Positions 7,412-13,276 of a stretch of DNA of 17,010 nt are shown one piece after another. The translations under genes were made by a program, and so were the position numbers. The notes under the pieces are model-generated. The model was not told the origin of the DNA. It made no database searches and saw only the letters and a program-made list of their open reading frames with translations. The DNA comes from SXMI01 sp964391365 (GTDB lineage: Bacteria; Actinomycetota; Acidimicrobiia; Acidimicrobiales; Microtrichaceae), in contig CAYMKW010000061.1 in the NCBI GenBank assembly GCA_964391365.1, positions 1 through 17,010 on the forward strand, read 5' to 3'. Position 1 is the stretch's first letter. Every line of letters starts with the position of its first letter.

Positions 7412-8125
7412 ATGCGCAAGTTCCTGGCTGTGGTGCTGGCCGCAGTGTCCGCCATGTTCGCCCTACCCGCCGTCGCCGGCGCCGAGACCGGCTCGTCGCA
7501 GGTCTACGTGACCCACGGCCTGCCGCTCGACAGCCTGCTGGGCCCGGGCACCAAGGTCGACGTCTACGTCAACGACGCCCTGGCGATCGACGACTTCCTG
7601 TTCGGCAACACCGTCGGGCCGCTCACACTCCCGGCCGCCGCCTACGACATCGAGGTCCGCACCCCGGACGGTGTGACCACGCTGATCCAGCAGGACGTGA
7701 CGGTGCCCGCCGGAGGCAACTTCTCGGTGGTCGCCAGCTTCATCGACGACCAGGGCACGCCCGGCCTGAACGTGTTCGCCAACGACACCTCCAGCGCCCG
7801 TCGTGGCAAGGCCAAGGTGGCGCTGCACCACGCTGCGGCGGCGCCCGCGGTCGACGTGGCCGCCGGGGTCCTCCCGTTCAGCCGCAAGTTCCCGTCGCTC
7901 AAGCTGACCGTCGTCCGTGGTGCGACCAACGGTGACGCTGCGACGCTGACGCTCCCGTCGTACCTCCGCTACAACGTGGACGTCCGTCTGGCCGGCACCC
8001 GCACCGCGGTCCTGTCGGTCGACAGGCTGGCCCTGTCGTCCAAGGTCCTGACCAACGTGTACGTGGTCGGGTCGGCGTCGGGAGGCACGCTGCAGACCCT
8101 GGCGGTGACCATCCCGGTCGCCTGA
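7412..8125 (+). CDS. Secreted protein with two DUF4397-like repeats
   Basis: A 237-residue protein of unknown function. Residues 1 to about 26 form a Sec signal peptide: MRK, a hydrophobic core, and an AxA-type site around PAVAGAE. The mature part has two related beta-rich repeats. The first (VYVTHGLPL...VDVYVNDALAIDDFLFG...LTLPAAAYDIEV) and the second (KVALHHAAAAPAVDVAAG...LTLPSYLRYNVDVRLAG) match the DUF4397 pattern of a V-x-H start, an AVDVY-like strand, and LPAGxYxVxV. Such proteins are exported or cell-envelope proteins in actinobacteria. ATG at 7412 follows GAGGAG (7398-7403) at 8 nt; an earlier in-frame start at 7382 would spoil the signal peptide. No sortase motif or transmembrane anchor is seen. 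It is followed by a hairpin facing a convergent gene. Confidence 0.82.
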   Translation: MRKFLAVVLAAVSAMFALPAVAGAETGSSQVYVTHGLPLDSLLGPGTKVDVYVNDALAIDDFLFGNTVGPLTLPAAAYDIEVRTPDGVTTLIQQDVTVPAGGNFSVVASFIDDQGTPGLNVFANDTSSARRGKAKVALHHAAAAPAVDVAAGVLPFSRKFPSLKLTVVRGATNGDAATLTLPSYLRYNVDVRLAGTRTAVLSVDRLALSSKVLTNVYVVGSASGGTLQTLAVTIPVA

Positions 8126-8145
8126 TCCGACCTGCTCGTCCCGGC

Positions 8146-8194
8146 CCGTCCCCGGTCGTCGGTCCCGCTGCGGCGGACCAGCGGCCGGGGACGG
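8146..8194. terminator. Stem-loop between convergent genes
   Basis: CCGTCCCCGG (8146-8155) pairs exactly with CCGGGGACGG (8185-8194). The enclosed bases can form an inner stem, GGTCC (8161-8165) with GGACC (8175-8179). It lies in the 79-bp gap between the convergent DUF4397 and SCP2 genes, so it may terminate both transcripts. No T-tract is present. Confidence 0.5.
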
Positions 8195-8204
8195 CCGCGT
8201 CCGG

Positions 8205-8594
8205 TCAGTACTCGGTGCGTGAGCGAAGGTCGGCGAGCGCGTCGTCCAGCCCGTCGAGCGCAGCGCCGTCACGGACCAGCACCGCGACGTCGCCCTCGAG
8301 CTTGAGCCGACCCTGCATGAAGGCGACCTGGACGGCCAGCTCGCCCCGGGCGATCTGGGCGGCGGTGTCGTAGTCGGTGGAGAAACCCGCCTGGGCCTCG
8401 TCCACCGGCGGGTTGACCAGCTCGACGCTGCCGTGGTCGAAGCGCAGTTGGTAGCGCCGCTTGCCGAACGGCGACCCGGTGACCTCGTAGTCGACCGCCA
8501 GGTCCAGATCGGCTGCAGCGGCTGCGAGCGATTCGTCGCCTGCGACGGCCTCGGCGGCGGCGTCCATCCAGGCGTCGGACAGGTACTTCAGCAC
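8205..8594 (-). CDS. SCP2 sterol-carrier-domain protein
   Basis: A small 129-residue cytoplasmic protein consisting of one SCP2-like domain, which in other members binds sterols, fatty acids or acyl-CoAs in a hydrophobic tunnel. The best mark is the C-terminal stretch AFMQGRLKLEGDVAVLV (91-107), close to the SCP2 consensus of a strand, a short turn, then K-x-x-GD. Upstream, YEVTGSPFGKRRYQLRFDHGSVEL fits the beta-sheet core. I chose GTG at 8594 (protein starting MLKYLSDAW) because TAGGGT lies 7 nt upstream on the same strand, the spacing of a leaderless transcript, and no Shine-Dalgarno is visible. ATG at 8612 is an in-frame alternative that would overlap that hexamer. It diverges from the swivelling-domain gene with 33 bp between starts, implying shared control. 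Confidence 0.8.
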   Translation of the reverse strand: MLKYLSDAWMDAAAEAVAGDESLAAAAADLDLAVDYEVTGSPFGKRRYQLRFDHGSVELVNPPVDEAQAGFSTDYDTAAQIARGELAVQVAFMQGRLKLEGDVAVLVRDGAALDGLDDALADLRSRTEY

Positions 8595-8601
8595 GGAGCG
8601 A

Positions 8602-8620
8602 ACCCTACTGTCCATAGGAT
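8602..8620. promoter_or_regulatory. Back-to-back leaderless promoter pair
   Basis: Two TANNNT hexamers are arranged outward: TAGGGT on the minus strand (8607 down to 8602) and TAGGAT on the plus strand (8615-8620), 7 bp apart. Each is followed by exactly 7 nt and then a start codon, GTG at 8594 and ATG at 8628. Neither gene has a Shine-Dalgarno sequence. The geometry predicts transcription starting at the first base of each start codon. Confidence 0.55.
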
Positions 8621-8627
8621 GCGCCCG

Positions 8628-8987
8628 ATGCACGAGCTGGGCCGTGGACAGAAGGTGTTCGACCACCCTCCGGTGCAGGGTGTGCTGCGGGTCATGGAGA
8701 GCCGTGACGATGTGATCGACCTGCTCGACGAGCTCGATGACGGGGTGGTCGCCGACGGTGAGGTGGTCGTCCTGGTGCGTGATGCCGGGGCGACGTTCCT
8801 GGCGCCGCTCTACCACGAGCTCGCCGGCATCATCTGCACGGCCGGCACGTTGCGCAGCCACATCGGGATCGTCAGTCGGGAGCACGGCCTGCCGTGCGTG
8901 ATGGGCTGCGAGTTCACGCAGGTGCCGGAGTCCGGTGCCACCGTCGAGCTGGACTGCTCCGGACCGGACGGCATCGTCCGTGGGTGA
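8628..8987 (+). CDS. Stand-alone PEP-utilising mobile (phosphohistidine swivelling) domain protein
   Basis: A 119-residue protein that is essentially only the swivelling domain of PEP synthase, pyruvate phosphate dikinase and Enzyme I. The signature at 71-93, TAGTLRSH followed by IGIVSREHGLPCVMG, aligns with the family's GG-x-[TS]-[SC]H-x-A-I-x-ARE-x-G-x-P-x-V-x-G. His78 is the expected phosphorylated residue. One glycine of the GG pair is changed (AGT), and Ile79-Gly80 replace the common AA. No ATP-grasp or TIM-barrel PEP/pyruvate domain is encoded nearby, so any phosphoryl donor and acceptor must act in trans. ATG at 8628 lies 7 nt after TAGGAT and lacks a Shine-Dalgarno sequence, suggesting a leaderless message. 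Its end overlaps the next gene by 8 nt, so the two products probably act together. The family is fairly certain; the role is unknown. Confidence 0.78.
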   Translation: MHELGRGQKVFDHPPVQGVLRVMESRDDVIDLLDELDDGVVADGEVVVLVRDAGATFLAPLYHELAGIICTAGTLRSHIGIVSREHGLPCVMGCEFTQVPESGATVELDCSGPDGIVRG

Positions 8988-10173
8988 CGGCAACGGTGAC
9001 GGCGCCGGTCCCCCGCACGACGGCGACCTGACCGACGAGCAACTGGCGCGGGTCGACGAACTGATCGGATACCACTCGCCGCTCGCACACCGGCTGACGA
9101 CGGAGCGGACCAGCTACCAGTCGCAGATGATCCCGGTCACCAGCTACATCCTCGTGGCCTGTTGCGAGGCGTTCCTCCGCTATCCCGACGCCATGCGCAC
9201 GATCGCTGCGGCCATGGACCCGGCACAGGTCGGCGCCGCCGGTCGACGGCCCGGTTCACGGATCAACACGGTCCACCTGTGGTCGATCGCGAACTTCCAT
9301 CTGCTCGGCCGCAAGATCCTGGCCCAGTTCGACCCGACGCTCGACCGGCCGGCGGACACCCTCGAGGTGCTCGAGTTCTGGGACGCCGCCGCCCGGGGGT
9401 TCCGCGGCGACGGCACCCGCAGCGCCGACGACACCGGGGGAACGATCCGCGTCTACGACGCCGACGTCGTCGAGGAACTGGCCAACGCGGCGCAGCCCGT
9501 CGGTGACGCCGAGCGCGCCGAGGTGCGTCGGCACCTGGCGTCGCTGGTCAGCTACCTGTTCCTGTTGTACTTCGACACCCGGGTCGGCTCCGGCGACACC
9601 GGCCCCTACGACCTGGGCGAGCTCGGCCTCGGGCCGGCGGGCCGGACCATGATCGTGCGCGACTTCTACCAGATGGGTCCGTCCGAGTTCGGATGGTCGG
9701 ACGTCGCCGCCGACGTGCCCTACCGGCACCTGGTCGCCGGCCTGGTCCTCGACGACGTGCGGGCCCGCATCACCGACTTCGGGACCGTCGTCACCGATCC
9801 CGAGGACTACCTGGACCGACTCGTCGGGATCAGCCTGTTCACCACCGACGGGATGGCTCCGGGGGAGCTGCGGCCGGTCCCCCTCGACGAGCTCGGCGAC
9901 GTGGCCGCCGCCTGTCGGACGGCCGAACGGACGCTGTACCGCCGCATCGCCCGCATGGACACCATGGAGATGGTCGTCTGCGGCGCCGAGGTCTACTTCA
10001 CGTTCCTGCGCCCGTTCGCACAGGCCGCTGGTGTGGCGGAGCAGATCGACTGGACCGTGCCGCAGGCCCTGGAGCCGCCCGTCGTCGACCTGCTCGTGGC
10101 TGCGGGGGAGCAGGTCGGCGAGACCTCGCTGCCCGACGAGCGGCCCGAGACGTACTACCCGCCGTACCGCTGA
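8980..10173 (+). CDS. Unrecognised 397-residue protein coupled to the swivelling-domain gene
   Basis: I do not recognise this family. The product is soluble-looking. A Gly/Asp-rich start (MGDGNGDGAG) leads into a mainly helical N-terminal half with YHSPLAHRL (31-39), SYILVACCEAFLRYP (55-69) and NTVHLWSIANFHLLGRKIL (96-114). A middle region holds GELGLGPAGRTMIVRDFYQMGPSEFGW and FGTVVTDPEDYLDRLVGISLF, and the tail ends in ETYYPPYR. No signal peptide, Walker motif, metal cluster or CxxC is seen. GTG at 8980 overlaps the upstream stop (8985-8987), giving an 8-nt overlap and likely translational coupling; no better in-frame start is nearby. Context suggests a partner, acceptor enzyme or scaffold for the phosphohistidine domain, but that is inference. 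Codon use matches the neighbours, so recent transfer is not indicated. Confidence 0.75.
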   Translation: MGDGNGDGAGPPHDGDLTDEQLARVDELIGYHSPLAHRLTTERTSYQSQMIPVTSYILVACCEAFLRYPDAMRTIAAAMDPAQVGAAGRRPGSRINTVHLWSIANFHLLGRKILAQFDPTLDRPADTLEVLEFWDAAARGFRGDGTRSADDTGGTIRVYDADVVEELANAAQPVGDAERAEVRRHLASLVSYLFLLYFDTRVGSGDTGPYDLGELGLGPAGRTMIVRDFYQMGPSEFGWSDVAADVPYRHLVAGLVLDDVRARITDFGTVVTDPEDYLDRLVGISLFTTDGMAPGELRPVPLDELGDVAAACRTAERTLYRRIARMDTMEMVVCGAEVYFTFLRPFAQAAGVAEQIDWTVPQALEPPVVDLLVAAGEQVGETSLPDERPETYYPPYR

Positions 10174-10265
10174 GTCGCCCTGGCGAGCCGCGGCACCGGT
10201 CGGCCCCTCGACGGCCTGCCGTTCGTGCCGGGCCCGTGGACCCGCGGGCGCCGGGCCGTCGGTGC

Positions 10266-10271
10266 GAGACT
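10266..10271 (+). promoter_or_regulatory. Weak candidate -10 for the DUF7064-type gene
   Basis: GAGACT, keeping only the A2 and T6 positions of TANNNT, ends 6 nt before the ATG at 10278. That ATG has no Shine-Dalgarno sequence. This is compatible with a leaderless start, but the hexamer is poor. The remaining 104-bp gap is GC-rich, with a repeated GCCGGGCC (about 10229 and 10251) and no clear terminator. Confidence 0.2.
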
Positions 10272-10277
10272 GCGCCC

Positions 10278-11234
10278 ATGGCGCGCCCCGATCCGGTCGA
10301 TGAACACCGGCACCAACCTGACGGTGAGCTGCTCTGGAACGAGAGCTACTACCTCGACTTCTTCACCGAGGACCTGAGCCTCGGTGGCTACGTCCGAATC
10401 GGCCTCTACCCGAACCTGAACCGGGTCTGGTACTGGGCGTGTCTGGTCGGCCCGGACCGGCCGCTCGTGACGGTGATCGACCACGAGGTGCCCATGCCCA
10501 CCTCGGACAGGTCGCTGGAGATCCGCCACGACGGCCTGTGGGCGGACCACAACATCGAGACGCCGCTGGAGCACATGTCGGTCAACCTGGAGGCGTTCGC
10601 CCTCCAGCTCGACGATCCGCGGGACGTCTACGGCGACGCCCGCGGTGACCGCGTGCCGTTCGGCTTCGAGCTCGACTTCCACACGGACCGGGCCGCGTAC
10701 CTCTGGCCGCCGGTGACGCCGCGCTACGAGATTCCGTGCCGGGTCGAGGGCGAGATCCTCGTCGGCGACGAGCGGATCGAGTTCGACGGGTGGGGCCAGC
10801 GGGACCACTCGTGGGGTGCGGCACGGGACTGGTGGGCGAACCAGTGGAGCTGGACGGCCGCCCGGCTGGAGGACGGGACCCGCACCCACGGCGTCGGTGG
10901 TCTGATCCCCGGCCACGACTGGGGTGTGGCCTACCGCTTGGACCCGGGTTCGTCGGAGTTCGTCGAGTCGGACCAGGTGGTGCTGGGTGTGGAGGAGGCC
11001 GACGACCGGCTCCCGGTGCGCACCCGACTGGAGTCGGCGGGTCTGACGCTCGATTTCGAGCCGCTGGCGTACTCGCCCGTGCTGCTCGTCCACCCTGACG
11101 GTCGCGAGGCCCGGTTCCCACGGGCGCTCGCTCGGGTCACCACCGAGGATGGCCGGACCGGTGGCGGGTGGATCGAGTGGAACCAGCCGCCGACAGATGC
11201 CCGGCTCCCCGGCACCCCCGGCCTCACCCCCTGA
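10278..11234 (+). CDS. CrtC/AttH-like protein, probable DUF7064/DUF7065 family
   Basis: A 318-residue soluble protein, beta-rich and full of Trp and Tyr. The most telling motif is FDGWGQRDHSWGAARDWW (169-186). Its GQRDHSWG core recurs in actinobacterial proteins often annotated as hydroxyneurosporene-synthase-like or DUF7064, with a double-lipocalin-type fold that handles hydrophobic molecules. WNESYYLDFF (20-29) at the N-terminus and VGGLIPGHDWG (206-216) also fit. No signal peptide is present. ATG at 10278 is the first plausible start; the open frame extends upstream but only as a shadow of the preceding gene. It lies 104 nt after the unknown 397-residue gene on the same strand and is closed by a strong hairpin. 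A role in modifying or binding a lipid or isoprenoid is plausible but unproven. Confidence 0.68.
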   Translation: MARPDPVDEHRHQPDGELLWNESYYLDFFTEDLSLGGYVRIGLYPNLNRVWYWACLVGPDRPLVTVIDHEVPMPTSDRSLEIRHDGLWADHNIETPLEHMSVNLEAFALQLDDPRDVYGDARGDRVPFGFELDFHTDRAAYLWPPVTPRYEIPCRVEGEILVGDERIEFDGWGQRDHSWGAARDWWANQWSWTAARLEDGTRTHGVGGLIPGHDWGVAYRLDPGSSEFVESDQVVLGVEEADDRLPVRTRLESAGLTLDFEPLAYSPVLLVHPDGREARFPRALARVTTEDGRTGGGWIEWNQPPTDARLPGTPGLTP

Positions 11235-11287
11235 CGCCCCGCACCACAGAGCAGGGCAGAGAGCGGGCAGCAGACCCGGACAACGCA

Positions 11288-11323
11288 AACGGGGCTGCGG
11301 TCCCCGCTGACCGCAGCCCCGTT
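11288..11323. terminator. Strong bidirectional hairpin terminator
   Basis: Thirteen-bp perfect arms, AACGGGGCTGCGG (11288-11300) and CCGCAGCCCCGTT (11311-11323), flank a 10-nt loop. The minus-strand side is followed by GTTTGCGTTGT (T-rich), the plus-strand side by GTTCACTTCC. It separates the converging DUF7064-type and queF transcripts and probably ends both. Confidence 0.8.
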
Positions 11324-11341
11324 CACTTCCCCCCAATTGCC

Positions 11342-11487
11342 CCGGAGGATTGCTCCGGTTGGTTCCCGCGAACTCGTTCTGCTGTGCAGCGTAAGGAACC
11401 CGTCACGGCTTGGACATCGGTAGAACTACCCGCCGCCCGGCCGAAACCCGGCTTGCTCGAATCCGGGCTGCCGGGGTGGAACCCCCG
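11342..11487. other. Non-coding gap with several short stem-loops
   Basis: The 177 bases between the terminator and the queF stop hold no credible gene. Visible pairings are CCGGAG/CTCCGG (11342-11358), GGTTCC/GGAACC (11361-11400, enclosing two mini-hairpins with GAA/TTC and GCT/AGC stems) and CGGGG/CCCCG (11472-11487). They may be 3' structure of the queF transcript, or chance in GC-rich DNA. Confidence 0.3.
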
Positions 11488-11500
11488 CTCCGGCCCAGCT

Positions 11501-11926
11501 TCAGACGGGGTGCTCCACGACGGTGACGATCCCGCCGCGGACCTGCTGCTCGAGTCGGACCCGGACGTCCGACAGCGCCGGTGCGTACGCGGCCAGGTGG
11601 TCGTGCAGTTCCACCACGAGGTGCTCGGCGAAGATCCGCCGGTCCCGGAACCCGACGAGCCACAGCTTGAGCGACTTGGACTCCACGGCGTGGGTCTGCG
11701 CCGTGTAGCTGATCTCTGCGGAGTACAGGTCGGGCTGGATGCCCGCAACCGCCGGGCAGAGCGCCTGCAGCTCCTGGGTCCGGAACGTGACCCGGACGGG
11801 TGCGTCGACCGGGAAGAACTCGAGCGTCGTCGATTCGCCCGAACCGACCGTCCGGCCGAGCAGCGTCAGCTCGGGGAGCTCCGCGCCACCGCCGGTACCG
11901 TCACCGGGCCCCTGGGACCCGCTCAC
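11501..11926 (-). CDS. queF: QueF-family NADPH-dependent 7-cyano-7-deazaguanine reductase (preQ1 synthase), variant
   Basis: A 141-residue T-fold protein of the QueF family, which reduces the nitrile preQ0 to preQ1 with NADPH in queuosine biosynthesis. It has the family hallmark ESKSLKLWL (82-90), the thioimide-forming Cys57 in LCPAVAGIQPD, and the proton-donor Asp66. Two features differ from B. subtilis QueF (recalled from memory). Cys and Asp are 9 rather than 7 residues apart, and the FHE motif reads FAE (99-101), losing its His while keeping Glu101; His102 follows. RGGI (130-133) matches the family's late RGGISI, but the C-terminus is short. GTG at 11926 overlaps the upstream gene's stop (GTGA, 4 nt), indicating coupling; a start at 11938 is possible. 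Family certain, exact activity less so. Confidence 0.83.
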   Translation of the reverse strand: MSGSQGPGDGTGGGAELPELTLLGRTVGSGESTTLEFFPVDAPVRVTFRTQELQALCPAVAGIQPDLYSAEISYTAQTHAVESKSLKLWLVGFRDRRIFAEHLVVELHDHLAAYAPALSDVRVRLEQQVRGGIVTVVEHPV

Positions 11927-12312
11927 CCCTGCTCGCACTCGCGCTTCACGTACTCGCCCAGACGCTTCACTGCGTCCTGGAACTCCTGGGAGTTGGCGAT
12001 CTGCTCGCGTGCGGCCTGGTCGGGGGCCTCCCGGATGGCGCTCAGCTGGTCGCCCAGGTACTCCAGGTCGGTCTGCACCTCGGCGGGTGCCTTGTCCTTC
12101 AGGCCGTCCAGGGTCTTCTGGGCGTCGGCCTGGGACTGCTCATCGCCGAGCGCCTGCACGGTGAACTTGCCGACGTCGATGACGAGCGTGGCGCAGTCCC
12201 GGAACTGGTCGAACTCGGCACACGCCGTGGGCACCAGCACCGCGCCGACCAGGGCGACACCTGCGAGTCCGCCCCTCCAACGTCGCATCGGTCGATCGTT
12301 CGTGTCGGCCAC
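11923..12312 (-). CDS. Small putative lipoprotein or secreted protein
   Basis: A 129-residue protein of no family I recognise. The N-terminus (MRRWRGG, then a hydrophobic stretch near 15-29) ends in VPTAC-AEF. Cys31 could be lipidated, though Pro at -3 makes a poor lipobox; type I cleavage after ACA is the alternative. The mature region is acidic and helical (EQSQADAQKTLDGLKDKA; QAAREQIANSQEFQDAVKRLGEYV), with Cys40 and Cys125 able to form a disulphide. GTG at 12312 is preceded by GGGAGGAG (12319-12326) at 6 nt, so it beats the internal ATG at 12288. It is the first gene of a two-gene unit with queF (4-nt overlap). No functional link to queuosine synthesis is evident; co-transcription may be incidental. 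Confidence 0.72.
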   Translation of the reverse strand: MADTNDRPMRRWRGGLAGVALVGAVLVPTACAEFDQFRDCATLVIDVGKFTVQALGDEQSQADAQKTLDGLKDKAPAEVQTDLEYLGDQLSAIREAPDQAAREQIANSQEFQDAVKRLGEYVKRECEQG

Positions 12313-12363
12313 GGTCGGCTCCTCCCGTCCAGGTCTCCGCCGGCGTTCGTCGGCGTCCCGCCG

Positions 12364-12369
12364 AGGGTA
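12364..12369 (-). promoter_or_regulatory. Candidate -10 for the lipoprotein-queF unit
   Basis: TACCCT on the minus strand fits TANNNT and lies about 50 nt before the GTG at 12312, giving a leader that includes the strong Shine-Dalgarno sequence. No clear -35 is seen. Confidence 0.3.
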
Positions 12370-12393
12370 GCGGGGCGTCCGGACCCGATCGCG

Positions 12394-12420
12394 TCGGCTG
12401 GAGCGCAGCGGCTCAGCCGA
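12394..12420 (-). terminator. Hairpin over the sdhB stop codon
   Basis: TCGGCT (12394-12399) pairs with AGCCGA (12415-12420) and GAGC (12401-12404) with GCTC (12411-12414): a 10-bp stem with one bulged G and a GCAGCG loop. It spans the sdhB stop (12413-12415) and may end the sdhCAB message, though no T-tract follows. Confidence 0.4.
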
Positions 12421-13192
12421 TCTTGCGCTCGCCCAGCCGACGTCGGTTGACCAGCATGGACTTGGTGTAGTCCCGGTTCATCATGGCGATGAAGTCGACG
12501 CTGATCTCCTTGGGGCACGCCTCCTGGCACTCCCCGTAGTTGGTGCACGAGCCGAAGAAGCTCTCCATCGTCTCGACCATGGCCTTCGTTCGCTGGAAGC
12601 GTTCGGCCTGTCCCTGGGGGAGCAGGTTGAGGTGCTGGACCTTGGCGGAGGTGAACAGGTTGGCCGCCGAGTTCGGACACGCCGCCACGCAGGCTCCGCA
12701 GCCGATGCACGCAGCGGCGTCCATGGCGGCGTCGGCGGCGTCCTTGGGCACGGGGATCTCGTTGGCGTCCTGGGCGGCCCCGGTGTTGACCGTGACGTAT
12801 CCGCCGGACTCGATGATCCGGTCGAACGCCGCCCGGTTGACCGCCAGGTCCTTGATGATCGGGAACGCCGCGGCCCGCCAGGGCTCGATGACGATGTGGT
12901 CGCCGTCGCTGAACTTCCGCATGTGCAGCTGACAGGTCGCCGTGCCCTTCTGGGGCCCGTGCGCCTGCCCGTTGATCATCAGCCCGCAGCTGCCGCAGAT
13001 GCCCTCACGGCAGTCGTGGTCGAAGGCGATGGGTTCCTTGTTGTCGGCGATGAGCTGCTCGTTGACGTAGTCGAGCATCTCGAGGAACGAGGCGTCGTCG
13101 GCGACGGTGGTGGAGTACTGCTCGAAGTGGCCGGCGTCGTCGGGGCCGTCCTGTCGCCAGACCTTCAGGTTCAGGTTCAGCATCTTGGTCAC
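12413..13192 (-). CDS. sdhB: Succinate dehydrogenase iron-sulphur subunit
   Basis: A 259-residue subunit of complex II that passes electrons from SdhA FAD to quinone through three clusters. The plant-type 2Fe-2S site is Cys61, Cys66, Cys69 and Cys87 (CREGICGSCG...C). The bacterial ferredoxin part has CIGCGACVAACP (Cys162, 165, 168, 172) and CTNYGECQEACP (Cys216, 222, 226), enough for the 4Fe-4S and 3Fe-4S clusters. No Cys is missing. GTG at 13192 follows GAGGA (13200-13204) at 7 nt; the ATG three codons later is 16 nt from that site, so GTG is preferred. It is last of sdhC-sdhA-sdhB, 84 nt after sdhA. Peripheral on the cytoplasmic face of the membrane. Confidence 0.96.
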   Translation of the reverse strand: MTKMLNLNLKVWRQDGPDDAGHFEQYSTTVADDASFLEMLDYVNEQLIADNKEPIAFDHDCREGICGSCGLMINGQAHGPQKGTATCQLHMRKFSDGDHIVIEPWRAAAFPIIKDLAVNRAAFDRIIESGGYVTVNTGAAQDANEIPVPKDAADAAMDAAACIGCGACVAACPNSAANLFTSAKVQHLNLLPQGQAERFQRTKAMVETMESFFGSCTNYGECQEACPKEISVDFIAMMNRDYTKSMLVNRRRLGERKIG

Positions 13193-13276
13193 GGTGGGGT
13201 CCTCGTTCCTGGCTGCGTGCTCTGCGTGGTGGTGCGGATGCGGTTGCGTTGCGTCCGGCTCAGCGGTCCGGTCGGC

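Noticed and set aside
10229..10258. Repeated GCCGGGCC with CCCG/CGGG pairing as a terminator before the DUF7064-type gene
   Set aside because: Arms are only 4-5 bp and such pairings are frequent by chance at this GC content.
11436..11475. tRNA-like T-loop sequence CTCGAATCC
   Set aside because: No matching acceptor, D or anticodon stems at tRNA spacing, and the invariant TTC of the T-loop is CTC.
11168..12370. 400-codon plus-strand frame over the queF/lipoprotein region
   Set aside because: Passes through the terminator hairpin and lies opposite genes with clear motifs and ribosome sites.
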